A stretch of DNA of 49,318 bases. Origin: Lachnospiraceae bacterium (GTDB lineage: Bacteria; Bacillota; Clostridia; Lachnospirales; Lachnospiraceae). A model generated the notes under the pieces. It was not told the origin of the DNA, made no database searches, and worked only from the letters and a program-made list of their open reading frames with translations. Made by a program: the position numbers and the translations under genes. Below are positions 16,709 to 25,466 of the stretch, in pieces; position 1 is the stretch's first letter, and every line of letters begins with the position of its first letter. The DNA lies in NCBI GenBank assembly GCA_009774145.1, contig VSND01000027.1, forward strand, positions 1 through 49,318. The letters are read 5' to 3'.

Positions 16709-17029
16709 TGCGCCACTCCTTTCTTTCGTGGTATTCTTTTATGTCTTATGGAATAATTATACTGGAAGGACATGCCTGCCGTCAATATCCAACTTGCAGC
16801 CCGGAAATATGATTTGCCGGCTGAGTGCTGGCAGGTGTTTGAACAGCAGCCTGTAAAAATACGGTTCTTTTGTCCGGCTGATGCGGGTGAACGGGCTTTG
16901 GCGTCCGATACACTCCATACGAGCGCAGACCGCAGCGGCACAGGCGCATCAACCCCATCCTCCCCCCTTCCCCTCCCAGCACAAACCAGCCCAGCCCCCC
17001 GGCGACTGTACCCAACGGCGGGCCCGGTT
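16709..17029. other. Gene-free region with G-quadruplex-prone tract
   Basis: No gene supported. The minus strand carries a G-rich run at 16953-16977 with four tracts of three to six G separated by 1-5 bases, fitting a G-quadruplex pattern, plus another GGGGGG at about 16996-17001. The tract lies between the dehydrogenase stop and the FIST promoter. No classic terminator was seen here. Confidence 0.5.
16756..16785 (-). promoter_or_regulatory. Sigma-A promoter of the FIST-MCP operon
   Basis: Near-consensus elements on the minus strand: TTGACG at 16785-16780, an 18-base spacer, TATAAT at 16761-16756. The predicted transcript starts about 40 bp before the FIST GTG. Confidence 0.8.
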
Positions 17030-18076
17030 TCAGATTTTAAGAACTGCCTTCACAAGGTCTGTCTTATTGTTGACGGCTTCCTCATATGCTTCCTGCGCAT
17101 GCTCCAGATCAAACTGATGCGTCACGATACCTTTTACGTTAATTGCTCCGCCGGCTACGGCTGCAATTGCTTTTGCATAGATATTCCTGTAACGAAATAC
17201 GGATTTGATCGTCGCTTCCTTATCCATGATCTGCGCAAAGTTATAGTTAATCTCCTCCTGGGCGGAAAGTCCGACCAGTACGACCGTGCCTCCCCGGCGT
17301 ACCAGAAACGGAGTCTGTGCAATCGTGACCGGAGAACCTGCGGTTTCAAACACCTTATCTGCGCCTCTTTCCCCCAGCAGCTTCTTTATCTCTTCAAAAA
17401 TATCCTGCTTCTTACTGTTGATCACATGGTCCGCACCCAGCTCTTTTGCCTTCTCAAGCCTTGCATCCACCAGATCCGCCACAATCACTTTGCCTGCCCC
17501 ATGGGCTTTACAGGATAGCAGCGTCACCAGTCCGATGCATCCGGAACCCAGAATGACCACCGTATCGCCGACCTCCACTCCGCCCTGGTTTGCCGCATGG
17601 AAGCCGACGGAAAGCGGCTCGATCAGACAACCTTCCAACGTGGATACATTGTCCGGAAGCTTAAAGCACATGTTTTCCGGAAAGGCAATATATTCTTCGT
17701 TGCAGCCCTGTACCGGAGGAGTTGCCAGAAATACCACATCCGGACACAGATTGTAATGTCCGCTTTTGCATGCCTCACAGGTCCCGCACGTAATTCCCGG
17801 TTCCAGCGCCACACGATCCCCTGCTTTCAGACTCTTTACACCTTCTCCAACTTCTACTATGGTTCCGGCACATTCATGACCAAGCATAAAATCTTCTGAC
17901 AGATCCACCTTATAGGCACCGCATGCTCCTGTGTGAAAATAATGGACATCCGAACCGCAGATCCCTACATATTCCAGTTTTACAAGCACCTGTCCTCTTC
18001 CTGGCTCCGGCACCGGGATCTCCCTGATCACCATATTGTCGATCCCGCGCATAAAAGCGCCTTTTTGCATCTTCAT
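17030..18076 (-). CDS. Zinc-dependent dehydrogenase, sorbitol/xylitol (polyol) type
   Basis: Medium-chain NAD(P)-dependent alcohol dehydrogenase of 348 aa closest to sorbitol, xylitol or L-iditol dehydrogenases. Catalytic zinc ligands C40, H67 and E68 (with E153 nearby), structural zinc cysteines C97, C100, C103 and C111, and the Rossmann motif GSGCIG at 177-182 are all present. The GICGSDVHYFHTG segment is typical of polyol dehydrogenases. An AAAGGAG site lies 11 bases before the ATG. It is the last gene of the sugar ABC operon, 75 bp after the binding-protein gene and past an attenuator-like hairpin, so it probably oxidises the imported compound. The exact substrate cannot be told. Confidence 0.85.
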   Translation of the reverse strand: MKMQKGAFMRGIDNMVIREIPVPEPGRGQVLVKLEYVGICGSDVHYFHTGACGAYKVDLSEDFMLGHECAGTIVEVGEGVKSLKAGDRVALEPGITCGTCEACKSGHYNLCPDVVFLATPPVQGCNEEYIAFPENMCFKLPDNVSTLEGCLIEPLSVGFHAANQGGVEVGDTVVILGSGCIGLVTLLSCKAHGAGKVIVADLVDARLEKAKELGADHVINSKKQDIFEEIKKLLGERGADKVFETAGSPVTIAQTPFLVRRGGTVVLVGLSAQEEINYNFAQIMDKEATIKSVFRYRNIYAKAIAAVAGGAINVKGIVTHQFDLEHAQEAYEEAVNNKTDLVKAVLKI

Positions 18077-18105
18077 ATTTCCGTCTGCTCCTTTTACAAA
18101 TAAAT

Positions 18106-18129
18106 GGGGCTGTATTCTGCAACAGCCCC
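18106..18129 (-). terminator. Attenuator-like hairpin between binding-protein and dehydrogenase genes
   Basis: A perfect 8 bp stem (GGGGCTGT with ACAGCCCC) and 8-base loop, followed on the minus strand by ATTTATTTG. Partial termination here would give more binding protein than dehydrogenase. Confidence 0.55.
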
Positions 18130-18150
18130 GCCATCAGTTACTTTCTGTCT

Positions 18151-19281
18151 TTATTCACCCAACTGGTCAGCTGATATCTCTCCATTGTCCACATAGATCT
18201 GGATATACTCATCAACATTCTCCGCATTGATCTCCGGCGCATCCACATAATCGTTCACATCTGTGATCGCCATCTCTCCATTCAGTACCTTTGATGCATA
18301 TTCCATATTTTTCTTTGCAAGATCCGATGCAGACTGAAGCGCGGTACAGGTCAGCATGCCTTCTTTGATCAGCAGGCATCCCTGTGCGGTGCCGTCCACA
18401 CCATAGGCAAGGAAGTTTGTGGTTCCGTCTGCATTTACATAATCCGGATTCTGACGGATTGCCTCAATAGCGCCTGCAGCCATATTGTCATTCATGGAGA
18501 TGATCGCATCCACATGAGTTCCGGACTGGATCCATGCTTCCATTAAAGTCAGCGCCTCATCACTGTTCCAGTTCGCATAATCTTCATAGAGGATATTTAC
18601 GTCCTCTCTCTGAGAGAAAAAGTAAGTATCCCATGCTTCCCTTCTCTTTTCTGCATGGAAGTTGCCGGACGGTCCGCGAAGAACGACTACATTGGCATTC
18701 TCCGGCACTTCCTCCACTGCACGTTCTGCTCCTACCTGTGCCTGTGCAATCGGGTCCGCATCTACGGTACCGGTACCTGCCAGCACGGAATTGTCGCCGC
18801 TGCCGTCCAGATCATCCTGATGAGTCGTCGGATTCGTCGTGATTACAGGGATTCCTGCGTCTGTCAGCTGCTGTACATAGGGCGCCTGTGCCGCATTATT
18901 GTTAGACTGCACGATGACCAGGTCGTACTCTTTTGTGATACAGTCCTCCAGAAGTCCGTTCTCTGTATTGTCATCTGCTTCTCCGCTGACGCAGGTCAGT
19001 TCGATGTTGTCATAACCTGCTGCCGCAGCCTTCATCTCCGAAGTCAGCCATGCGGCAAAGGTATCCGCGCTGGCACGTGCCACAAAGCAGACACGATAGG
19101 TATCTTTGGATGCCGCGGAAGCGCCTTCCTCTTCTGCTCCGTCTGTACTCTCCGCACCTTCTGTGCTCTCTGCCGCAGCTCCTGTGTCTGCCGCATTGCC
19201 GCCGCCCCCTGAAGAGCAGCCCGCCATAGACACTGCCATAGCCATACTTAATAATACTGCACTGATTTTTCTGAGTTTCAT
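18151..19281 (-). CDS. Sugar ABC transporter substrate-binding lipoprotein
   Basis: A 376-aa periplasmic-binding-protein type 1 (ribose/galactose-binding-like) lipoprotein. The signal peptide ends in the lipobox MAGC with the cysteine at residue 22, followed by a Ser/Gly/Glu linker to about residue 58 and then two Rossmann lobes (YRVCFVARASADTFAAW at the start; NVVVLRGPSGNFHAEKRREA; DAIISMNDNMAAGAIEAI). It delivers a sugar or polyol to the permease encoded upstream. AAAGGAGAGG precedes the ATG. Between permease and this gene lie a weak hairpin (19336-19352) and a perfect palindrome CGTGATGATCACG (19308-19320), both possible control sites. Confidence 0.88.
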   Translation of the reverse strand: MKLRKISAVLLSMAMAVSMAGCSSGGGGNAADTGAAAESTEGAESTDGAEEEGASAASKDTYRVCFVARASADTFAAWLTSEMKAAAAGYDNIELTCVSGEADDNTENGLLEDCITKEYDLVIVQSNNNAAQAPYVQQLTDAGIPVITTNPTTHQDDLDGSGDNSVLAGTGTVDADPIAQAQVGAERAVEEVPENANVVVLRGPSGNFHAEKRREAWDTYFFSQREDVNILYEDYANWNSDEALTLMEAWIQSGTHVDAIISMNDNMAAGAIEAIRQNPDYVNADGTTNFLAYGVDGTAQGCLLIKEGMLTCTALQSASDLAKKNMEYASKVLNGEMAITDVNDYVDAPEINAENVDEYIQIYVDNGEISADQLGE

Positions 19282-19356
19282 AATGTTCCTCTCCTTTTCT
19301 TTTTGTACGTGATGATCACGCCGTTTTATAAAATCCAGCAGAAATTCCGCTGTTTT

Positions 19357-20343
19357 TTATTTCTTTTCCGCCTTATCCGTCTCTTTTACAAGAATGACTT
19401 TCTGTGATTTCTTTGATTTGCTGACCACGTCAAATGCCACTGCAAGTACAATGATCGCGCCTTCGATCACCTGCTGAATATACGGATCCACACCCAGAAG
19501 GTTCATGACATTTTCCAGAAATCCGATGATAAATGCTCCGGCGATTGTTCCGCTGACCGTTCCGATCCCGCCGGTAAAAGAGGTTCCGCCCACGATCGCC
19601 GCCGTAAGGCCGGTCATCTCATAACCCACTGCTCCATTGGGCAGTCCGGAATTGTTTCTCGCCATAAAGATCATGCCTGCAATGCCGACCAGAAGGCCGT
19701 TGATGATATAGGAAGTATAGATGCTGCGCTTCGCATTGATACCGCTTGCCTCCGCCGCGCTTCTGCTCCCTCCTATGGCGTAGATGCCGCGCCCGTATCT
19801 GGTATTACTTACGATATACCAGATGACAATGGAGATCAGAACGACGATGATCACCGGAATCGGAACCGGACCAACCATGCCCTGTCCGATATTCACATAT
19901 TTGCCAAGCTGCAGAATATTCTGTCCGCCCGTATAGTAAAGAGCCAGTCCCCTTGCCGCCTGCTGCATGCCCAGCGTGGCGATAAAAGCCGGTACATTGA
20001 AATTGGCAACAAACAGTGCATTCACCAGATTACAGACGACTGCTACCGATAATGCCACCACCAGAGCGATCAGCATGGACTGCGTGCTTTTATAAGCCGA
20101 AACAGACAGTACGCCTGCCAGCGCCAGCACCGAACCCACGGACAGATCCAGAAAGCCGCTGATGATCAGAAGCATTTCCCCGAATGCAATCAGGATACCG
20201 ACACAGAGCTGACGGCTGACGTTGACCAGATTGCTCGTTTTCAAAAAGTACGGACTGATCAGGCTGCATACGACAAACAACACGATCAACACAATATAAA
20301 TGCTGAATTTCTGCAGATAATGCGACATTTTTTCTTTCATCAT
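19357..20343 (-). CDS. Sugar ABC transporter permease (RbsC family)
   Basis: A 328-aa integral membrane protein of the ribose/xylose/arabinose permease family with about ten hydrophobic segments. The family signature GFLDLSVGSVLALAGVLS and the cytoplasmic GGSRSAAEASGIN loop, which contacts the ATPase, are present, followed by TAAIVGGTSFTGGIGTVSGT. The start is one of two adjacent ATG codons (20343, 20340) behind AGGGGGGAA; that site overlaps the stop codon of the ATPase gene, so the two are translationally linked. The C-terminus is lysine-rich. Only one permease gene is present, consistent with a homodimer. Confidence 0.9.
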   Translation of the reverse strand: MMKEKMSHYLQKFSIYIVLIVLFVVCSLISPYFLKTSNLVNVSRQLCVGILIAFGEMLLIISGFLDLSVGSVLALAGVLSVSAYKSTQSMLIALVVALSVAVVCNLVNALFVANFNVPAFIATLGMQQAARGLALYYTGGQNILQLGKYVNIGQGMVGPVPIPVIIVVLISIVIWYIVSNTRYGRGIYAIGGSRSAAEASGINAKRSIYTSYIINGLLVGIAGMIFMARNNSGLPNGAVGYEMTGLTAAIVGGTSFTGGIGTVSGTIAGAFIIGFLENVMNLLGVDPYIQQVIEGAIIVLAVAFDVVSKSKKSQKVILVKETDKAEKK

Positions 20344-20354
20344 AAGATTCCCCC

Positions 20355-21848
20355 CTAATCCATCAAGCCGGTTGCATACCGCATGATTGTTTCCTGTGAA
20401 AATTCTTCTTTTTCCATGCATCCGGTGATCTTCCCCTGACACATCACATAGATCCGGTCACACATGCCGATCAGTTCCGGCAGTTCGGATGAGATCATAA
20501 TGACCGCTTTCTCTTCTTTCACGATCTCCGTGATCAGCTTGTAGATCTCGAACTTTGCTCCCACGTCAATCCCTCTGGTCGGTTCATCCAGGATCATAAT
20601 CTCCGGATCGCAGAGCATCCATCTGGTCAGAAGCACCTTCTGCTGATTTCCGCCGGAAAGCTTGGATATCTCTGTATCCATGGAAGGCGTCTTCACATTC
20701 ATCTTTCCAAACATTTCTCTGACTTCCTGACGCTCTTTTCCTCTGTGCGCATAGCCTCCATAGATATACCGCCCGAGATTGGCCAGAGACGCATTCTCCT
20801 GTACGCTTCTCACCGGTATGATGCCGTCATCGCGCCTGCTCTCCGACAGCATGATCAGTTTGCGCCGGATGCTGTCCTGAGGACTCCTTATCTGCACTTC
20901 CTGCCCGTCGATCCGTACCGTACCGGAGCCATGGGGATCCAGCCCGAACACGGCACGCATGGTCTCTGTTCTTCCTGCGCCGACCAGCCCGGCAAATCCC
21001 ACGATCTCTCCTTTTCTCACGTAAAAATTAATGTCGTCAAACATTCCGTCCTGGCAGAAATGTTCTACCTCAAGTGCCCGGTCTCCTATGGCGATCTCTT
21101 CCTTTGGATATACATTGGACAGCTTCCTCCCTACCATCCTGGCGATCACCGTGTCCAGATCCAGATCCTCTGCCCGGTCTGTGGATACCACGGTGCCGTC
21201 TCTGAGAACGGTGATATCATCTGCGATCTGAAATACTTCATCCATTTTGTGAGATATGTAGATAATGGAGACGCCTTTCTTCTTCAACTCCTCTATCTTT
21301 CCGAACAGCAGATTTACTTCCCTCTCCGTAATCGACGAGGTCGGCTCGTCCATGATCACGATCTGTGCATTGTTCGTGATTGCCTTGATGATCTCCAGCA
21401 TCTGGATATCAGAAACCGTAAGCGTCTTTAATTTCTGCGAAGGCTGGTAGGGAAGCCCTTCTTCTCTCAAAAACGCCTCCGCTTCCCGGCGCACCCTTTT
21501 CCAGTCAACCTTACCATACCGCGTCACCGGCAGACGCCCCATGAACAGATTTTCTTCAATCGACAGTTCCGGCACATAATTCAGTTCCTGGGCGATCATG
21601 GAGATTCCATACTCACGCGCCTGAATGGGGTTTTTAATCTCAACCGGCGCCCCATCAATATAGATCTGCCCCCTGTCCGCTTTATACAGACCCATGATAA
21701 TTTTCATCAACGTTGATTTCCCGGCACCGTTCTCACCGCAGAGCGCATGGACAGTCCCTCTGCGCACGGAAAATTCAATGTTGCTGAGCGCCTTCACTCC
21801 GGGGAAAGATTTTTCAACTCCGGATACCCGCATCTTGATATCATCCAT
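20355..21848 (-). CDS. Sugar ABC transporter ATP-binding protein (RbsA family)
   Basis: A 497-aa double ATPase. The first module has Walker A GENGAGKST and signature at VSDIQMLEIIKAI with Walker B IVIMDEPTS; the second has the degenerate loop GLVGAGRTE, the signature LSGGNQQK and Walker B IMILDEPTRGIDVGAK. This asymmetry is normal for the RbsA/XylG/MglA family. The start at 21848 (MDDIKMRVSGVEKSFPG) has GGAAAGGAAAAAG upstream; the frame is open to 21968 with AT-rich, unsupported sequence. It is the first gene of the four-gene sugar operon and lies divergent from the ROK regulator. Confidence 0.9.
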   Translation of the reverse strand: MDDIKMRVSGVEKSFPGVKALSNIEFSVRRGTVHALCGENGAGKSTLMKIIMGLYKADRGQIYIDGAPVEIKNPIQAREYGISMIAQELNYVPELSIEENLFMGRLPVTRYGKVDWKRVRREAEAFLREEGLPYQPSQKLKTLTVSDIQMLEIIKAITNNAQIVIMDEPTSSITEREVNLLFGKIEELKKKGVSIIYISHKMDEVFQIADDITVLRDGTVVSTDRAEDLDLDTVIARMVGRKLSNVYPKEEIAIGDRALEVEHFCQDGMFDDINFYVRKGEIVGFAGLVGAGRTETMRAVFGLDPHGSGTVRIDGQEVQIRSPQDSIRRKLIMLSESRRDDGIIPVRSVQENASLANLGRYIYGGYAHRGKERQEVREMFGKMNVKTPSMDTEISKLSGGNQQKVLLTRWMLCDPEIMILDEPTRGIDVGAKFEIYKLITEIVKEEKAVIMISSELPELIGMCDRIYVMCQGKITGCMEKEEFSQETIMRYATGLMD

Positions 21849-21899
21849 ATTGCTTTTTCCTTTCCAGAAAGTTGCTGTATTACTTGTCCTGTTAATCAC

Positions 21900-21928
21900 A
21901 GTGTAATCTCCCTTTTTACTTTTGTCAA
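21900..21928 (-). promoter_or_regulatory. Sigma-A promoter of the sugar ABC operon
   Basis: On the minus strand TTGACA (21928-21923), a 17-base spacer and TACACT (21905-21900), about 50 bp before the ATPase start. Confidence 0.75.
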
Positions 21929-22008
21929 TATTTTTATATAAGTTCTGTACATTTATACAATTATGCACCTTTATTTTTGTGAACTATAACCAGATAAATC
22001 CGATAAAT

Positions 22009-22024
22009 TGTGATTTTTTTCACG
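22009..22024. promoter_or_regulatory. TGTGA-N6-TCACG palindrome in the divergent control region
   Basis: TGTGA, six T, TCACG, extended to ATTGTGA/TCACGAT with one mismatch. The shape matches CRP-type sites of other bacteria, and it lies between the two divergent promoters. A binding protein in this organism is not known; it may be a second regulator site. Confidence 0.4.
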
Positions 22025-22042
22025 ATTTTACGTGTTTCATTT

Positions 22043-22063
22043 AGTAAAATATTTTATTTTACT
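22043..22063. promoter_or_regulatory. Palindromic operator, probable ROK repressor site
   Basis: A perfect 9 bp inverted repeat AGTAAAATA-TTT-TATTTTACT ending five bases upstream of the -35 of the ROK gene. AT-rich palindromes of this form are typical ROK/NagC/XylR-type operators. Its position suggests autoregulation and possibly control of the divergent sugar operon. Confidence 0.6.
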
Positions 22064-22068
22064 TTTTT

Positions 22069-22096
22069 TTGACCTTTCCCTGGATTCTGTTATAAT
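22069..22096 (+). promoter_or_regulatory. Sigma-A promoter of the ROK regulator
   Basis: TTGACC, a 16-base spacer, TATAAT, about 45 bp before the TTG start. Confidence 0.75.
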
Positions 22097-22141
22097 GAAA
22101 GACGAATGCATGCGACTGCAGCAGTTGAGGAGGCGATCACC

Positions 22142-23257
22142 TTGTCCGAAGACAGCACAAAATCAAGAAATGCAGGCGATATTTACCGCCTGATTTATTA
22201 TGACCGGCAGAGCTCCCGCCAGATCATTTCCGAAAAGCTGGGCCTGAGTCTTCCAACCGTCACGAACAACCTGAACCAGCTCAAGGCGGACGGCCTGATC
22301 TACAATGCAGGTTCTTTTGAATCCACCGGCGGAAGAAAGGCGCATCTGTTTCAGTGCGTCCCCCATGTCCGTTATTCTCTGGGGATCAATATTACAAGAA
22401 ACCATCTATCCATTGTCGTCGTTGATCTGGATATCAACATCATCGCCGGCAAACGGATGCGCCGTCCGTTTTGTGATACGGACGAATACTATCAGTTCAT
22501 GTGCCGCGAGATCGAAAAGCTCCTGGACGACCATCAGATTCCCCGTGAAAAACTGCTGGGAGCCGGCATTTCCATGCCTGTCATCATCAATGCGGACCAG
22601 AAAACCGTTTCCTATGCAACCGTCATCCGGGTATCTCATGGAATCTATGAACGGATCGGCAGGCACCTTTCCTGTCCGTTCTTTCTGTTCAACGATGCCA
22701 ACTCCGCCGGACTGGCAGAAAGCTGGTTTTCCGGTTCCGGGAAGACCATGGTCTACCTCTCCCTGTGCAGCAGTGTGGGCGGCGCCACCATGGACGGCAT
22801 GAACGTATCCAGGGGAAGCAACAACCGTTCCTCCGAGTTCGGGCATATGTGTGTTGTCCCCCACGGAAAAAGGTGTTACTGCGGACAGTACGGATGCCTG
22901 GACGCCTACTGCTCTGAAAAGGTACTGTCTGATTTTACCAACGGGGATTTGAAACAGTTTTTTGAGAAATTAAAAGAAAATGACAATCAAGGATACTGGA
23001 ATATATTTGAAGAATATCTGGATCATCTGGCCGTCGCAGTCAACAATCTGCGCATGTGCTACGACTGTGATATCGTCCTTGGGGGAAATGTAGGCTCCTA
23101 TATGTCTGACTACATTGACCGGATCCGGCAAAAAGCCCTTGCGCTGAATCCGTTTGAACAGAACGGTGATTTTATCCGTGTCTGCCACTACCGGACAGAA
23201 GCCTCCGCCGTAGGAGCCGCCATCTACCACATTGACTGTTTTGTAAAAAATATGTAG
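22142..23257 (+). CDS. ROK family transcriptional regulator
   Basis: A 371-aa repressor of the ROK family. The N-terminal winged helix spans about residues 8-65 (LGLSLPTVTNNLNQLKADGL), followed by the actin-like ROK domain with the zinc motif H235 and CYCGQYGCLDAYC (C245, C247, C252). The conserved GGNVGSY near the end is present. The start is a TTG at 22142 with AGGAGG eight bases before; an ATG at 22106 in the same frame has no good site. It is divergent from the sugar ABC-dehydrogenase operon and follows a palindromic operator, so it probably represses that operon until a sugar or sugar phosphate binds. The ROK domain could bind the sugar; kinase activity is unlikely for a DNA-binding member. 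Confidence 0.88.
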   Translation: MSEDSTKSRNAGDIYRLIYYDRQSSRQIISEKLGLSLPTVTNNLNQLKADGLIYNAGSFESTGGRKAHLFQCVPHVRYSLGINITRNHLSIVVVDLDINIIAGKRMRRPFCDTDEYYQFMCREIEKLLDDHQIPREKLLGAGISMPVIINADQKTVSYATVIRVSHGIYERIGRHLSCPFFLFNDANSAGLAESWFSGSGKTMVYLSLCSSVGGATMDGMNVSRGSNNRSSEFGHMCVVPHGKRCYCGQYGCLDAYCSEKVLSDFTNGDLKQFFEKLKENDNQGYWNIFEEYLDHLAVAVNNLRMCYDCDIVLGGNVGSYMSDYIDRIRQKALALNPFEQNGDFIRVCHYRTEASAVGAAIYHIDCFVKNM

Positions 23258-23372
23258 ACGTTCAGAGACTGCCGCCGATGCACGCCTGTCTGTTCCGGAT
23301 GAAACAGGCAGATGTGTATTTTGCAGCAGTTCTTTTTCGTTTTAACGGATTCCGAAAACAGGAGCGGCCTTC

Positions 23373-23753
23373 TTACGACAGCATCCCGCCCAGCATTCCG
23401 CCTCCCATACAGAGCAGAAATGCCGTGACAAATCCTGCCGTGCTGCTCTGCAGCTCCCGGTTCACTGCCAGGGACACCAGCATCATGATCAGAAAATACA
23501 GAAGTCCCAGAAGCACGCCCCACAGAAACTGTCTGCTCTTCATCATCTTTCCCGCCAGAAATCCCCCGGTAAAACAGGATAATATATAGGTAACTATGAT
23601 TCCGATCTGCACCTTTCCTTCGTCCAGCTGAAAACGGTACAAAAGTCCGGCAATCAGAAAGAGCAGCAGGCCCGTCACCAGATAGGATACCAGCAGCGCT
23701 TTCATGATCCGCACCATGGAACCTGTGTAAGCATTTAGATTTGGCTGTTTCAT
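23373..23753 (-). CDS. Four-helix membrane protein, TIGR04086/DUF3792 family
   Basis: A 126-aa membrane protein with four hydrophobic segments and the Gly-rich end FVTAFLLCMGGGMLGGML that I associate with the TIGR04086 (DUF3792) family of Clostridia and Bacilli. Function is unknown; some members lie near the yajC/secDF genes, but here it stands alone between the ROK gene and the CNNM gene. GAAGGGAG precedes the ATG. It is convergent with the ROK gene, with no strong terminator between them. Confidence 0.75.
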   Translation of the reverse strand: MKQPNLNAYTGSMVRIMKALLVSYLVTGLLLFLIAGLLYRFQLDEGKVQIGIIVTYILSCFTGGFLAGKMMKSRQFLWGVLLGLLYFLIMMLVSLAVNRELQSSTAGFVTAFLLCMGGGMLGGMLS

Positions 23754-23818
23754 AATGAGACTCCCTTCTTTGTTCCTGTTTTTATTGTATTCGGCCGGCT
23801 TTCATTTATGTCTGGGTA

Positions 23819-23847
23819 TTGCATTTTCTTCCAAAATACCGTATACT
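23819..23847 (+). promoter_or_regulatory. Sigma-A promoter of the CNNM/CorC gene
   Basis: TTGCAT, a 17-base spacer, TATACT. The transcript would have a leader of about 125 nt before the TTG start at 23979. Confidence 0.65.
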
Positions 23848-23978
23848 TAATAACTATCCGGCAGTGCAGGATGTCCGCAGACGACGACGCACCTGCGGGA
23901 TTCGCACATCATTAACATCAGCCGCCGCCCGGCGATCCATAAAGGGCAGCTGCAGAACTTCAAAAGGAGTGAACTACT

Positions 23979-25292
23979 TTGGATCCGAGTGACGCCATAC
24001 AGGTGCTGGTACTTCTGGCCCTGGTTGGTCTCTCCGCGTTCTTTTCTTCTGCGGAGACCGCACTGGTAACTGTTAACAAAATACGGATCAGAAATCTGAT
24101 CGATGAAGGCGACCGGCGCGCGATCACGCTCTCAAAACTGATCGAAGATCAGGGGAAGATGTTAAGCGCCATCCTGATCGGCAACAACATTGTCAACATC
24201 TCCGCCTCCTCCCTCTCGACCCTTATGGTCACAAGATGGCTGGCAGGCACAGGACTTGCTGCTTTTGCAGCCGGTATCTCCACCGGAGTCCTGACCCTGA
24301 CCGTACTGGTCTTTGGAGAGATCACGCCAAAGACATGCGCCACCATCCATTCGGAGAAGATCGCGCTTGCCTATGCGCCCGTTATCTATGGCTGGATGAT
24401 CGCGGCAACCCCTTTGATCTACATCATGAACCATCTGTCCATGGGAATACTGTTCCTCATGCGGGTGAACCCGGAAGACCGGTCAGATGCCTATACAGAA
24501 GAAGAGATCCGGACCATCGTGGAGGTCAGCCACGAAGACGGTGTCATCGAACCGGAAGAACGCAAGATGATCAACAATGTATTTGATTTCGGCGATGCTA
24601 CTGCCAAAGATGTCATGGTTCCCAAAGTGGATATGAGTTTTCTGAATGTCACTGCCAGCTATCATGAGATGCTGGAGCTGTATAAGGAAAACAAATACAC
24701 CCGGTATCCGGTATATGAGGAAAGCACGGACAATGTCATCGGAATGATCAACGTCAAGGATCTGCTGATCTATGAGGACAAGGAACATTTTGATTCCCGG
24801 AACATCATGAGAGAAGTCCTTTATACCCATGAGCACAAGAAGACTTCCGACATCATGCTGGAAATGAAGCAGAGCTCCACCAATCTTGCCATCGTGCTGG
24901 ATGAATACGGAGTCACTTCCGGGATGGTCACCATGGAGGACCTTCTGGAGGAGATCATCGGCGATATCCGGGATGAATACGATGAGGACGAAGAGACGCT
25001 GGTCACGCAGATCAACGAACGGGAATTCGTCGTTGCAGGAGCCATGAGCCTGGACGATCTGAACGACTATCTGGAACTGGATGAAAAAGGACTCCGTCTG
25101 GAATCCGAGGATTACAACTCCATCGGCGGAATCATCATCGGACTTCTGGATCATCTTCCGGAAGTGGGCGAAGAGGCGGTTACGGAAAACGGGATCCGGC
25201 TGATTGCAGACTCCGTGGAAAAAAACCGCATCAACGAAGTCCATATTATCCTGCCGGAGCCGGAACAGGAGGAGACCCCAGAGGAAAGCTGA
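23979..25292 (+). CDS. CNNM/CorC-type transporter (hemolysin family, DUF21-CBS-CorC)
   Basis: A 437-aa membrane protein with the order DUF21 (CNNM) transmembrane domain, residues about 1-180 (FFSSAETALVTVNKIRIRNL; GEITPKTCA), a CBS pair about 200-320 (DVMVPKVDMSFL; AIVLDEYGVTSGMVTMEDLLEEIIGDI) and a C-terminal CorC_HlyC domain about 335-425. The family exports Mg2+ or related divalent ions (MpfA, CorB); the older name hemolysin is misleading. The start is a TTG at 23979, with AAAAGGAG eight bases upstream. A strong terminator follows. Confidence 0.9.
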   Translation: MDPSDAIQVLVLLALVGLSAFFSSAETALVTVNKIRIRNLIDEGDRRAITLSKLIEDQGKMLSAILIGNNIVNISASSLSTLMVTRWLAGTGLAAFAAGISTGVLTLTVLVFGEITPKTCATIHSEKIALAYAPVIYGWMIAATPLIYIMNHLSMGILFLMRVNPEDRSDAYTEEEIRTIVEVSHEDGVIEPEERKMINNVFDFGDATAKDVMVPKVDMSFLNVTASYHEMLELYKENKYTRYPVYEESTDNVIGMINVKDLLIYEDKEHFDSRNIMREVLYTHEHKKTSDIMLEMKQSSTNLAIVLDEYGVTSGMVTMEDLLEEIIGDIRDEYDEDEETLVTQINEREFVVAGAMSLDDLNDYLELDEKGLRLESEDYNSIGGIIIGLLDHLPEVGEEAVTENGIRLIADSVEKNRINEVHIILPEPEQEETPEES

Positions 25293-25322
25293 CCTGCTCT
25301 TTATCTTCAAAACAGATATCTC

Positions 25323-25357
25323 ACGGGAGCTGTCATATACTGCAGCTCCCGTTTTTT
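25323..25357 (+). terminator. Rho-independent terminator after the CNNM gene
   Basis: A perfect 10 bp stem (ACGGGAGCTG with CAGCTCCCGT) with a 10-base loop and a six-T tail, 30 bp after the stop codon. Confidence 0.9.
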
Positions 25358-25378
25358 ACTGCACAGCCGCGCACAGGA

Positions 25379-25418
25379 CCGTTCGCTGCCCTGCGGCATG
25401 CGCCCGTGCAGCGAACGG
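25379..25418 (+). promoter_or_regulatory. Stable leader hairpin before the tandem isomerase operon
   Basis: A perfect 11 bp stem CCGTTCGCTGC/GCAGCGAACGG with a small inner GCG/CGC stem, 48 bp before the first start codon. There is no T run, so it is not a terminator by itself. It may be a transcript-stability or control element. No T-box or leucine-rich leader peptide was recognised. Confidence 0.45.
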
Positions 25419-25466
25419 GAAAAGCCCCGGTCGATTCATATTTTCATATAAGGAGGACCCTGTCAG

